A stretch of DNA of 64,000 nt from Leptolyngbya sp. CCY15150 (GCF_016888135.1 NZ_JACSWB010000170.1:1-64000), one strand, 5' to 3'; shown: positions 26,842-36,329, counted from the stretch's first letter. Notes: generated by a model not told the origin, from the sequence alone. Program-made: numbers and translations.

Positions 26842-28260
26842 CTACTTCGACTTCTCCGGTTGATTGCGTGGTGGAATAGCGCGACCTTGATAAAATCGCT
26901 TTTCTAACTGACCCAATCCAGCCCAACTAGCCGCAGCGATCGCTGCCCCACCAGCACCCAGCACCACCGGCCACAGCGTCCCGAGGGTCACGGCCAAAAT
27001 AGGTACAACCGTCCAGCCAGCCGCCGCCACGATTCCAGCAATCCAACGCGATCGCTCAATGTTTTTCAGTGCCCCGCGACAGCTTGCGCAATGCTGCACA
27101 TGGGAATGATAGCGATCGAGTAAATCTGCGTCTGACTGCGCAGGCGGCAGCATCGCCCCTGGAAATGATTCTGCCTGAAAATCCGTCACCCAGCGACGCA
27201 GCGCTAGAACAAACGAATCGGCCTTAGTAGGTAAGTAGAATGCCTTAGCTACCGTTTCACTGCCACCCGCCGCTGCAAAATAGCGTTCCTGATGATGCAA
27301 AAAGATTTGATCATCTTCTAACACAGCATTTTGACCAATATGGCTAAACCACTGAGGCGTTAGACGAATAAAGAAGCTGGGTAGCTTCGACGAAAATTTG
27401 AACGGGAAGCGGGCAAAGATCCGACATTCGCCCTTACGGATCGGTGTCGCATAGACGACTGTGAGAGTACGCCCAAACTGCTTCGAGGTTAGGTCATGCC
27501 ACATCAACCCCGGTGCCACAAAGGTCGTATCCTGCCGTCCGAGGGTGCCCCGTCGCGGGCCCTCCGCCCAGGTGCCCCGAAACCCTTGCCGTCCAGATTC
27601 AACCAGCTCTAGCTCCACAGGACTCACATTTTTGCGATCGCCCACGGATTTGTGATGGGTGTAGGGAATATGGCTGGCATCCAGCACATTTTCCATCAGC
27701 GTGAGGGCATCGTAGGGTAAGTCCCGGAAGGTATTGAGACAAACCCAATCATCCGAGTCGTCATCCAGCACATCAATGGTGGGAATGGGAACGCGATCGC
27801 TATCGTCCGCCGTGCCGGGATAGACGAACAGCAGTCCCTGACGCACCGCCGTTGGATAAGCACGGGCGCAGGCCCGCTCAGACGTTTCCGCCGTGCCCCC
27901 TTCCGGCTGTTGGGGAATGCGATCGCAATGACCATCTCCCGCAAACGCCCAGCCATGGTACGGACATTCCAGCAAACCATCCTCAGCAATCCGCCCCTGG
28001 GACAACGGCGCGAGGCGATGGGGGCAGCGATCGGCAAAAACACGCCAGGTTGTCGCCGTCCGATCCCACCAAATCACCAAATCCTGCTCCATCAGGGTGA
28101 AGCGAGTCGGGCGCTCCTGGTCTAAGTCCTGCACATAGGCAACGGGGTACCAAACTTCTGTCCAATCAAAGCGAGATTCGTCAAGACCACCAGCCGGTAG
28201 CGGTACGACATCAGGCGTGGTGGACTGCAGGGAAGCAGATTGAGGCGTTACGGTTTGCAT
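26842..28260 (-). CDS. Pheophorbide a oxygenase (PaO)-like Rieske protein
   Basis: The 472-residue protein has a Rieske centre at the N-terminal third: CPHRLAPLSQG and CPYHGWAFAGDG. The mononuclear iron segment includes LMENVLDASHIPYTHH, and the PaO domain follows (SKQFGRTLTVVYATPI and a C-terminal CASC pair in HCASCRGAL, typical of PaO, Tic55 and CAO relatives). The C terminus has two hydrophobic helices. In plants the family works on chlorophyll breakdown products; cyanobacterial members are less well defined. I chose ATG 28260 because the 80 extra residues of the longer frame look non-coding. It is a different Rieske branch from the oxygenase at 4735. Confidence 0.88.
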   Translation of the reverse strand: MQTVTPQSASLQSTTPDVVPLPAGGLDESRFDWTEVWYPVAYVQDLDQERPTRFTLMEQDLVIWWDRTATTWRVFADRCPHRLAPLSQGRIAEDGLLECPYHGWAFAGDGHCDRIPQQPEGGTAETSERACARAYPTAVRQGLLFVYPGTADDSDRVPIPTIDVLDDDSDDWVCLNTFRDLPYDALTLMENVLDASHIPYTHHKSVGDRKNVSPVELELVESGRQGFRGTWAEGPRRGTLGRQDTTFVAPGLMWHDLTSKQFGRTLTVVYATPIRKGECRIFARFPFKFSSKLPSFFIRLTPQWFSHIGQNAVLEDDQIFLHHQERYFAAAGGSETVAKAFYLPTKADSFVLALRRWVTDFQAESFPGAMLPPAQSDADLLDRYHSHVQHCASCRGALKNIERSRWIAGIVAAAGWTVVPILAVTLGTLWPVVLGAGGAAIAAASWAGLGQLEKRFYQGRAIPPRNQPEKSK

Positions 28261-28578
28261 AGCTGGCGATCGATTCCGTTTGACTAGTGCTCCTATGGTA
28301 ACAAAATCATTAAGAAATGTTTCGGAACTATTTGAAGGGCGATCGCTCCACCTAGTGATGGGCAGGCATTTCGACGTCGCGCAATGCTCCAAGCCTGATA
28401 AGACGAGGGTTGAGCGGTGACGTGAAAAAACGGGCTGGATAGTGAAATTCAACAGCGGCAAGCTACCGAGGGCGATCGCCGAGCGTCTGAGGACATGCAT
28501 TGGTTAGATTTCAAGACGTTGATACAGGGCACAATAGCGATCGCCCCTTGACTCAAAAAGAGGCGATATACTTTACGT
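28261..28578. other. Intergenic region, left border of the HIP1-free island
   Basis: The 318-bp gap holds the PaO promoter side and the mazEF upstream region. The last HIP1 site before the island is near 28538. GTTAGAT at 28503-28509 fits the integron R' consensus GTTRRRY, but no L boxes accompany it. Confidence 0.4.
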
Positions 28579-28591
28579 ATGCCTGTACGTA
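28574..28591. promoter_or_regulatory. Candidate antitoxin operator: paired TACGTA palindromes
   Basis: TACGTA occurs at 28574-28579 and again at 28586-28591, 12 bp apart, about one helical turn. Ribbon-helix-helix antitoxins usually bind such repeated short palindromes over their own promoter. It overlaps the upstream candidate ATG at 28579, a reason to prefer the later start. Confidence 0.45.
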
Positions 28592-28605
28592 CAAAGAGAA
28601 GAACC

Positions 28606-28827
28606 ATGCATAAGAAGTTAACCATCAGTATTGATGAACAGGTCTACGACGGCCTGTATGCAGTGGTTGGGAAGGGGGGAATTAGTCAGTTTATTGAGGA
28701 TTTGTTACGCCCTTACGTTATCAAGGATGAGCTAGATGCTGCTTATAAGCTCATGGCTGAAGATCAAGAGCGCGAAACAGAGGCTTTAGCGTGGTCTGAG
28801 GCGCTGATTGGGGACAGTGAACCATGA
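28606..28827 (+). CDS. mazE: MazE-like antitoxin (ribbon-helix-helix)
   Basis: The 73-residue protein opens MHKKLTISIDEQVYDGLYAV, a ribbon-helix-helix DNA-binding start, followed by a helix (GISQFIEDLLRPYV) and an acidic C-terminal tail that would wrap the toxin. The ATG at 28579 would add nine basic residues and falls in the operator-like repeats, so I chose 28606. Its stop overlaps the toxin start as ATGA, the usual coupling for type II toxin-antitoxin pairs. It is a RHH-type antitoxin paired with MazF, not an AbrB-type MazE. Confidence 0.85.
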   Translation: MHKKLTISIDEQVYDGLYAVVGKGGISQFIEDLLRPYVIKDELDAAYKLMAEDQERETEALAWSEALIGDSEP

Positions 28828-29147
28828 ACAGAGGTGAAGTGTGGTGGATTAATTTTGATCCGTCAGTCGGTGGCGAAATTAAGAAAGAGCGACCCGCAGT
28901 GATCGTCAGCAACAATGCGGCAAACCGAAATCTTAACCGAGTTCAGGTTGTGCCGATTACGAGCAATGTGTCTAGACTGTACCCAAGTGAAGCAATGGTA
29001 ACCTTGCAAGGTCGTCAAGGGAAGGCAATGGCTGATCAACTGACAACTGTTTCTAAGCAAAGAATGAGGAAAAAGGCAGGGGAAATAACGTCTGAAGACA
29101 TGACTGCTGTAGAATTAGCCATCCGAGTACAACTTGGGCTGAGCTAA
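28824..29147 (+). CDS. mazF: MazF/PemK family mRNA interferase toxin
   Basis: The 107-residue toxin begins MNRGEVWWINFDPSVGGEIK and continues KERPAVIVSN, the conserved MazF strand with the catalytic Arg. The region VVPITSN supplies the second active-site part. MazF cleaves RNA at short sequences and arrests translation when the antitoxin is lost. It overlaps mazE by 4 nt. Its TAA stop lies inside the R'' end of an attC site (29143-29148), as is normal for integron cassettes. This makes mazEF a plausible stabilising cassette of the array. Confidence 0.9.
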   Translation: MNRGEVWWINFDPSVGGEIKKERPAVIVSNNAANRNLNRVQVVPITSNVSRLYPSEAMVTLQGRQGKAMADQLTTVSKQRMRKKAGEITSEDMTAVELAIRVQLGLS

Positions 29148-29228
29148 CGGTCGTGCTCACCGGACACAGGCAACCTTTATAGCTCACCAACCAGATGATA
29201 ACGTTCCGGTGCAGCGCGGTTTTTAGCC
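29143..29228 (+). repeat. Integron-type attC site 1
   Basis: The element is 86 nt. R''-like GCTAAC overlaps the mazF stop; L'' is GTGCTCACCGGA and L' is TTCCGGTGCAGCGC. The L arms pair with one extrahelical base (GCT-CACCGGA against TCCGGTG-C-AGC), the mark of attC folding. R' reads TTTAGCC, one base off the GTTRRRY consensus. It is about 75 per cent identical to the second site at 30297-30382. No integrase gene is in the window. Confidence 0.8.
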
Positions 29229-29246
29229 AGTCCTATTGGAAATGCC

Positions 29247-30257
29247 TCAACGGAAAAGAAAAACATCATTGGAATTCACGTTATTAGGTAAATATAAAGG
29301 AGACTCTAACGCAACAGGCACAAATGTATCGACTTGGATATTAGATCCAAAAGAATCTAAGACAACTACTAACCGTTTCAGGGGAAATGAACTAGCGGAG
29401 AACCACTGCAAAATAGTCTGTGCTTTTGATGGTAATTCATTAGGAATCGGAATCCAAAGACGCTCATCTGAACTCCGTTTAAGCGCATCACACATTGAAA
29501 GCGCATCAACGAGTGCTCCGGCAGCAAGATCTGGTACTGCCACAATATCCTCAAGTTGTCGTGTGTTTAAATCTCCTTCAGTCGTCAAAAACACCAATAA
29601 ACCTTGATGATCAGGCGCATACCTACTAATGCAATGATGAATAACATGACCAGCATGGTTGTGCTTTTTATCATTTGCAGCAATTTCATCTTGATCCGAA
29701 ACCCATAAAATATCTTGTAAAGGCTCAGTTAAACAAGATACAAGTAATGAACCAAGAGATGCCACAAGCAAGAGGCGTTGAAAGGATTTTTTCTTCCATC
29801 CACGTTCTGCAACCACTAACTCAGGTAAAAAACCTGGTGTGCCAGGATCAGCAAAGAGATTATTAATTTTCTTGCTAACTAAGAAAACTATCAAATTGCC
29901 AGGGAAGTTGTTTGCAGCATCCAGAAATGAGGGCAAAGCGCGTAGGCGCATAGCATCATTTAGCGATTTGTATGCCATACGTCGATTGTCAGGAAGGAAG
30001 CGATCTCGAACAGCACTTCTCGATTCCATCCACTTCGCACTTCCACCGATCGCTCCAATCAAAAAGGCAAAAGCTTCATAGTTTGCAGCAGAATGTGATC
30101 CGGAAAAGTCACATGCTACCAAAATCTCTTTTCCATATCGAATGTCAGTAAAAATTGAAGGATCGACCCATTGTCGCTCTGCTATACGCTCACTGATTTG
30201 ATAAGCCAGGGCAAACTTCGGATGATCTAGTTTGTGCCAAACATGCCTATGCTTCAC
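29247..30257 (-). CDS. Hypothetical protein, possible DUF3800-like, in a cassette bounded by two attC sites
   Basis: I do not recognise this 336-residue protein with confidence. An early strand carries an acidic DFSG (ILVACDFSGSHSAANYEAFA), reminiscent of the DxSG start of DUF3800 RNase H-fold proteins. Other features are a C-terminal-half segment WVSDQDEIAANDKKHNHAGH, which could hold further acidic ligands, and LLVFLTTEGDL. No signal peptide is present; a short hydrophobic stretch (LLLVASLGSLLVSCL) lies in the middle. It is reversed relative to mazEF and to the attC orientation. Low GC and no HIP1 sites mark it as acquired. Small unknown genes are typical of integron cassettes. Confidence 0.6.
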   Translation of the reverse strand: MKHRHVWHKLDHPKFALAYQISERIAERQWVDPSIFTDIRYGKEILVACDFSGSHSAANYEAFAFLIGAIGGSAKWMESRSAVRDRFLPDNRRMAYKSLNDAMRLRALPSFLDAANNFPGNLIVFLVSKKINNLFADPGTPGFLPELVVAERGWKKKSFQRLLLVASLGSLLVSCLTEPLQDILWVSDQDEIAANDKKHNHAGHVIHHCISRYAPDHQGLLVFLTTEGDLNTRQLEDIVAVPDLAAGALVDALSMCDALKRSSDERLWIPIPNELPSKAQTILQWFSASSFPLKRLVVVLDSFGSNIQVDTFVPVALESPLYLPNNVNSNDVFLFR

Positions 30258-30296
30258 AATTCATCCTAATTTCATAGTCGGGTATGAGCGAGTCTG

Positions 30297-30382
30297 GCTA
30301 ACGTTCGCGCTCACCGGACACAGATACTCTTTGGAACTCACCGACAACTTGATATTGTTCCGGTGCAGCGGGATTGTTAGAC
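30297..30382 (+). repeat. Integron-type attC site 2
   Basis: The element is 86 nt, the same length as site 1. R'' is GCTAAC (30297-30302), L'' is GCGCTCACCGGACA, L' is TGTTCCGGTGCAGCG, and R' is a perfect GTTAGAC (GTTRRRY) at 30376-30382. The L arms pair with an extrahelical base. The distance from site 1 to site 2 is 1154 bp, a typical cassette length. Confidence 0.85.
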
Positions 30383-30404
30383 TGCATATCAGCTAATTTA
30401 TCAA

Positions 30405-30794
30405 CTATTCTTCAGGCTGCTCAGGCAGTTGCTTAGGCTCTAATTTTTTCGTAACAGAAAAGTGTCTTTTGGCACTTTCTGATCCCATCTTTTCAAACAC
30501 CTGAATAGCAGCTTCTCGTGCAACTGAATGTAATGCTTGTTCGCTCAGAGCATCTAGTCTAGACTCCAGGGCATGTATTTTTGATGAAAGCTCTACTTCT
30601 CTTCTAATTCTATCCTTTTCTGCCTCCTCTAACTTGTCATTTAGTCTTTCTATTAAACGCTTGAATTCGTCCAAGCTCTCTTTAGTGTACTGTCTCAGAT
30701 CCTCAAACTTAACAGTATTTGTAACTAATTCACGATAGAGTTCGGCAACCTTACTAGCAAGCCCTTCAACAGTTTCTTTCATGCCTCCAAGCAT
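30405..30794 (-). CDS. Hypothetical coiled-coil protein, partner of the ApcA-like gene
   Basis: The 129-residue protein has no recognised domain. Residues about 20-85 form a long amphipathic heptad region (LRQYTKESLDEFKRLIERLN and onward), followed by another helix (SALHSVAREAAIQVFEKM region) and a Pro-rich tail (EPKQLPEQPEE). The gene starts 18 nt after the ApcA-like stop, so the two are co-transcribed. I kept ATG 30794: it has GGGGAAG about 6 nt upstream, while the ATG at 30782 would sit directly on GGAGG. An oligomeric scaffold is the plain reading. Function unknown. Confidence 0.65.
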   Translation of the reverse strand: MLGGMKETVEGLASKVAELYRELVTNTVKFEDLRQYTKESLDEFKRLIERLNDKLEEAEKDRIRREVELSSKIHALESRLDALSEQALHSVAREAAIQVFEKMGSESAKRHFSVTKKLEPKQLPEQPEE

Positions 30795-30812
30795 AAGTCT
30801 TCCCCACTACTC

Positions 30813-31520
30813 TTAGCTCACTTTGAATGTCTTTGCCCAAAGCTTATATTCCTTAAGTTCAGTGGAATACTCCTCAATGTTATGTTTCAGTTTCACATTT
30901 TCATCGCTAAGAATTTGGACAAGGTTACTCATTCTCTCAAAAACATCGACATCAGATTCTGCTGCCTCTGTTATTCTCGAATTATAATTGTCTATAGGAG
31001 CCTCTTTGTAAGTATCAACGTTTCCTTCAACATCAAGCATGCAATTAATAACGTAGTCAAAGTAGATATTAGCTTCACTAGCATCTTCTTGAGAAAGAAA
31101 GGTATCTGCAACATCTTTAAGGGAGCGAATACCTTCCGCCATCGCTGAAAGAGAAGTGCCCAGTGATTCATAGGTTTCCTTAACTCCAATCAAGCAAATT
31201 TCTTCGATAACTCTAACATCACCACTAATGATTCCATAGGTGATGATGCGTAGGTAGTAGTCTAAATCTCGAAGGCAAGTAGCAGTTTTCTCTTCACCGT
31301 ATGCGTTACCACCTGGGGAAGTGATATTTGGAAGCTTTTGAAAAAGAGTTTCTCCAGCCTTGCTAATTATGAATTCACGATTATCAGTCAGAATTTCAAT
31401 AATACGAATTCGTTTTGATGCAGATGGGTAAAAGCTTGAAAGCTGAGCTAATTCTTCTTTTGTAGGATAGCGCTCTTGAGCTTCCGCCCTATTTATCAAA
31501 TTAGCAGGCAAACTATTCAT
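30813..31520 (-). CDS. Allophycocyanin alpha-like protein with a C-terminal helical extension
   Basis: Residues 1-163 follow the allophycocyanin alpha subunit almost along its whole length. Matching blocks are LFQKLPNITSPGGNAYGEE, TATCLRDLDYYLRIITYGI, the SGDV turn, GVKETYESLGT and EANIYFDYVIN. Cys82, in ATCLRDLDYYL, corresponds to the bilin-attachment Cys81 of ApcA, and the Arg-Asp after it are kept, so chromophore binding is possible. Residues 164-235 are extra: an acidic linker, then a charged helix (ILSDENVKLKHNIEEYS) not present in ApcA, whose usual length is about 161. The gene is away from any phycobilisome operon, in a HIP1-free low-GC island, and is followed by a coiled-coil gene. 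It may be a light or bilin sensor or a phycobilisome linker. Family is firm, role open. Confidence 0.8.
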   Translation of the reverse strand: MNSLPANLINRAEAQERYPTKEELAQLSSFYPSASKRIRIIEILTDNREFIISKAGETLFQKLPNITSPGGNAYGEEKTATCLRDLDYYLRIITYGIISGDVRVIEEICLIGVKETYESLGTSLSAMAEGIRSLKDVADTFLSQEDASEANIYFDYVINCMLDVEGNVDTYKEAPIDNYNSRITEAAESDVDVFERMSNLVQILSDENVKLKHNIEEYSTELKEYKLWAKTFKVS

Positions 31521-31726
31521 AGAAATCCCTTGAATACCTGTCTTGCTACTTACAACTAACGCGTAGGAGAATTCAATCTATCGTTACTTTAAGTTTAGCA
31601 TCGACTTCATGACGAACGTTGACTGACAGTTTTGCGGCAATCTGACTCTAGCTACTAGAAATTAACTTCTTAAGTATGCCCTAACTGGTAATTTTGCTGC
31701 ATAACAACTTATTAGATCGATCCAAT

Positions 31727-31843
31727 CTGCCTATATGCCTCCTACTAGATGAATATGCAGATTATTTGCCGTCTAATCACCCTCTGAGGGTAGATAGGCT
31801 GCGAGTAATCTGCATAATAGCCCTCTCTAGGGTAGATAGGCAG
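31727..31843. repeat. Nested palindromic element of unknown type
   Basis: Outer arms CTGCCTAT (31727-31734) and ATAGGCAG (31836-31843) enclose ATGCAGATTA (31755-31764) with TAATCTGCAT (31806-31815), which in turn enclose ACCCTC and GAGGGT (31779-31791). GGGTAGATAGGC recurs at 31788 and 31830. The nesting suggests a folded RNA or single-stranded DNA site, or a small non-autonomous element. No flanking direct repeats are clear. Confidence 0.6.
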
Positions 31844-32167
31844 CAAAGATCCGTATATCTTCCATTTCGCCATTTAAGTGCACATGTATTGCTAGCGTTG
31901 TATTTGATACTTGCATGTGGAGCTGTCATGGAGCATCCTCGTCCTAAGAAGCTGCTAGACTAACCTCAGTCTGCTTAACCCGAACTGAGGTTAGTTTAAG
32001 TGGATCTGGCAGCATAGTCGCTACAAAACAACGGCAGCACAACGAGCAGGATTGACTGACTATCGCTGGAGGTGGAAGGATATCCTCTCCTTCCCAACAA
32101 TAATCTGATGCACTACCCCATAACTGTCGAACTCACGTTGGGCATCAGGATGACCAAGCACTGCATC

Positions 32168-32200
32168 AAAAAAGGCTAGCCAGACCATGCCTGACTAGCC
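32168..32200 (-). terminator. Intrinsic terminator of eno
   Basis: On the minus strand GGCTAGTCAGG pairs with CTGGCTAGCC around a short loop, and a run of six T follows. It lies 45 bp past the eno stop. The stem is 10 bp with one mismatch, a strong rho-independent terminator. Confidence 0.85.
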
Positions 32201-32244
32201 CATAACTCATAGATGTTCGGGATGGTTACCAGAGGCGATCGCCC

Positions 32245-34057
<1,813 letters not shown>

Positions 34058-34492
34058 ATGCGGTTATTGCATACCATGCTGCGAGTTGGCAATTTAGATG
34101 AATCCCTACAGTTTTACTGCAACGTGTTGGGCATGACGCTGCTGCGCCGCAAGGACTATCCCGGCGGTGAATTTACCCTAGCGTTTGTCGGCTATGGAGA
34201 CGAGGCCGACCATACGGTGCTGGAACTCACCTACAACTGGGGCAAGGAGCAGTATGACCTTGGGGATGCCTATGGGCACATTGCCATTGGCGTAGACGAT
34301 ATTTATGCCACCTGCAATGCCATTCGCGATCAGGGTGGTCAAATTGTGCGGGAGCCGGGGCCGATGAAGCATGGCTCGACGGTGATTGCCTTTGTTCAGG
34401 ATCCTGATGGCTATAAGGTGGAGCTGATTCAACTGAGCAGCCGTGGGTCTAGCCAATCGGAGTCTTCAGAGCCGCAACTGGCAGGACGCTAG
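34058..34492 (+). CDS. gloA: Lactoylglutathione lyase (glyoxalase I)
   Basis: The 144-residue enzyme has the GloA pattern: LLHTMLRVGNLDESLQFYCN with the first metal His, LTYNWGKEQYDLGDAYGHIA with the Glu and the second His, and VQDPDGYKVELIQL with the final Glu. These are the four ligands (His, Glu, His, Glu) of the nickel/cobalt-type bacterial enzyme. It converts the methylglyoxal-glutathione hemithioacetal to lactoylglutathione. A short Ser-rich tail (RGSSQSESSEPQ) is extra. It is next to eno, which is apt, since methylglyoxal arises from glycolytic triose phosphates, but the two are divergent. Confidence 0.93.
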   Translation: MRLLHTMLRVGNLDESLQFYCNVLGMTLLRRKDYPGGEFTLAFVGYGDEADHTVLELTYNWGKEQYDLGDAYGHIAIGVDDIYATCNAIRDQGGQIVREPGPMKHGSTVIAFVQDPDGYKVELIQLSSRGSSQSESSEPQLAGR

Positions 34493-34644
34493 GGGCGATC
34501 GCTTTTGGGGCGGTGGGTCATTCAATCAGTAACGGTCACTTCGTCCCAGCGATCAAGGTTATATCAAGGTTATATCGACATAGGGCGCATCTACCGTTGA
34601 GTTTTAGGTTGAGCTAATGACGGGATAAGGAGACGTGACAAGCC

Positions 34645-35769
34645 GTGCTAAACCTTTATAAACCCCGCCGTCAGATTATTGCTGAGGCGGTCTCGGTTCT
34701 GTCGTCCTATGGTGTCAGTCAAGAGGTGCGCGATCGCTTAACGGTGATCTTCGATGAACAGGGCGATCGGGAGCTGTATCGCGCCAATCCGCGCCTGCTG
34801 GCGGCCCATCTCCAGCTCCATGAACGCACCGCTCTACAACTTTTGGTGATGGCGCTGCGGGAGGGGCTGGTCACCCTCAACTGGGAAGTGGAATGTCCGG
34901 CCTGTGGCGGTATTGATCCAGCCCATCATCATCTCCATGAGCTGCGATCGCTGCACACCTGCCCCGCTTGTAAAACCATCCATGAAACCAATGCCGATGA
35001 TCAAGTGCGGGTGACGTTTACCTTGGATGAACGCCTGCGCAAACTCACGGCGGCAGCGGATGATCCAGACTTTCGCAACAAGATGGATCGACGCTATGGC
35101 ACGGTGTCGGCCCATCACATGTTGACCTTGCCCACCTTTCGGCAACTGTTTCCCAAGGAAACCCTACCGCCCAACGAAAGTTTGCTAATTCGTCGGGTGG
35201 CTATCCTGTTTACCGACCTAGCCGGCTCCACCCAGCTCTATACCCGGCGGGGTGATACCCAGGCCTATGAGCTGGTGCATCGTCACTTTGACCTGCTGTT
35301 TCGCATCGTGGATGAGCAGCGGGGTGCCGTGGTCAAAACCATTGGCGATGCGGTGATGGCAGCGTTCACCGAACCTCATCAGGCTCTGCAGGCAGCGATC
35401 GCCATGCATACCCAGCTCAACCAGCTCAACCAAGACCTGGCCTTGCCCCCCGACGATTGGCTGCGGCTGAAAATTGGCATTGATGCAGGGCCCTGCGTCA
35501 GTGTCACCCTCAACGATCGCCTCGACTATTTTGGCACCACGGTCAACAGGGCCGCCCGCGTCCAAAACGCCAGCTATCCCGGCAGCATCACCATCACAGA
35601 GACCCTGCTTCAAGACATGGTGAGAGTTGACAGCTTCAGGGGCTGGCAACGGCAGCAGCGAGCCCTTCGGCTTAAGGGCATTGATCATCCGGTCACCGTA
35701 TACGACCTCGCCCCTCCTCGGGGATCTCAGGACAGTAGGTCAGGAACCTCTACCCATCGCCAAGCCTAG
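34645..35769 (+). CDS. Class III adenylate/guanylate cyclase with N-terminal zinc-ribbon region
   Basis: The 374-residue protein starts at GTG 34645 with AAGGAGA about 12 nt before. Residues 1-150 are a helical region with a Cys-based ribbon (CPACGG, then CPAC, separated by His-rich HHHLHE), a layout like DUF5939-type cyclase partners. The catalytic domain is from about 185: VAILFTDLAGSTQLYTR with the metal Asp, then VKTIGDAVMAAF with the second Asp, and VNRAARVQNAS. The domain makes cAMP or cGMP; nucleotide choice cannot be read with certainty. No membrane segment is present. The 3' end overlaps the convergent comFB gene by 4 nt (CTAG). Confidence 0.88.
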   Translation: MLNLYKPRRQIIAEAVSVLSSYGVSQEVRDRLTVIFDEQGDRELYRANPRLLAAHLQLHERTALQLLVMALREGLVTLNWEVECPACGGIDPAHHHLHELRSLHTCPACKTIHETNADDQVRVTFTLDERLRKLTAAADDPDFRNKMDRRYGTVSAHHMLTLPTFRQLFPKETLPPNESLLIRRVAILFTDLAGSTQLYTRRGDTQAYELVHRHFDLLFRIVDEQRGAVVKTIGDAVMAAFTEPHQALQAAIAMHTQLNQLNQDLALPPDDWLRLKIGIDAGPCVSVTLNDRLDYFGTTVNRAARVQNASYPGSITITETLLQDMVRVDSFRGWQRQQRALRLKGIDHPVTVYDLAPPRGSQDSRSGTSTHRQA

Positions 35770-36329
35770 TTTTCAACGGGCTGGACTTCGTCTTCCCCTT
35801 CATATTTGTGGGCATAGGTTTGCAGCAGGGAGCTGATTTGCCCCAGCACATCGTCTTTTTTCTCTTCTTTGCGAATGACCTGACGTTCCGGGAAGAATTC
35901 CGGCTGGTCAAGGTTGCGAGAAATGCCTTCGCTCACCTTCTGGGTGATAATGACTTGCAGCTCCGCCTTGGCGCGGGTGCGTTGATAGCTGGCACCTTCT
36001 TCCGTCGTGGCGTAGAGGGGCGGCAGCCGGTTGAGCGCGTAGGCTGCTATGTCGCCTAGGTCTAAGGTACAGTCACTGGTGGCTTCAATTTCTGCTACGC
36101 GAGCGATCGCCTCCGTGAGCACCAATTCTTCCATCACGTTAATAAACTGCTTGCGCGGCACCGCCACCACTTCCCCGGTGAGCAGCGCGCCCATTAAGCG
36201 ATCGAGCGCCATGTACTCCTCGATCGAGAGTTCTGCCGCCGTATCACAAATGCGACCGACTTCTGCCTCCATAGCTGGGGTGAGGTAGCCATCTTGCAGG
36301 GCTTGATCGACAATTTTTTCAATGCTCAT
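35766..36329 (-). CDS. ComFB family protein (cyclic dinucleotide-binding candidate)
   Basis: The 187-residue protein contains the ComFB domain at about 40-140 (EYMALDRLMGALLTGEV, NVMEELVLTEAIARVAEI, LDLGDIAAYALNRLPPLY), and then a charged tail. The LNRLPPLY motif is diagnostic. Cyanobacterial ComFB proteins have been reported as receptors for cyclic dinucleotides that act in motility and competence or cell-size control. ATG 36329 is chosen since GGAG lies 5 nt before it; the upstream GTG would overlap that SD. The gene is convergent with a nucleotide cyclase gene, but cAMP is not the reported ComFB ligand. Confidence 0.85.
   Translation of the reverse strand: MSIEKIVDQALQDGYLTPAMEAEVGRICDTAAELSIEEYMALDRLMGALLTGEVVAVPRKQFINVMEELVLTEAIARVAEIEATSDCTLDLGDIAAYALNRLPPLYATTEEGASYQRTRAKAELQVIITQKVSEGISRNLDQPEFFPERQVIRKEEKKDDVLGQISSLLQTYAHKYEGEDEVQPVEN

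Larger units (their letters stand above)
31521..32244. other. Intergenic region with a palindromic element and the eno terminator
   Basis: This 724-bp gap contains the structured element at 31727-31843 and the eno terminator at 32168-32200. The 89-codon frame at 31694-31963 runs through the palindromes and has no protein-like pattern, so I do not call it. The rest shows nothing I recognise. Confidence 0.6.

Noticed and set aside
28503-28509. A third integron recombination point (GTTAGAT) upstream of mazEF
   Set aside because: The 7-nt consensus is short and no L boxes or attI-like features accompany it.
31694-31963. An 89-codon frame in the HIP1-free island
   Set aside because: It runs through the nested palindromes and its translation lacks any domain-like pattern.
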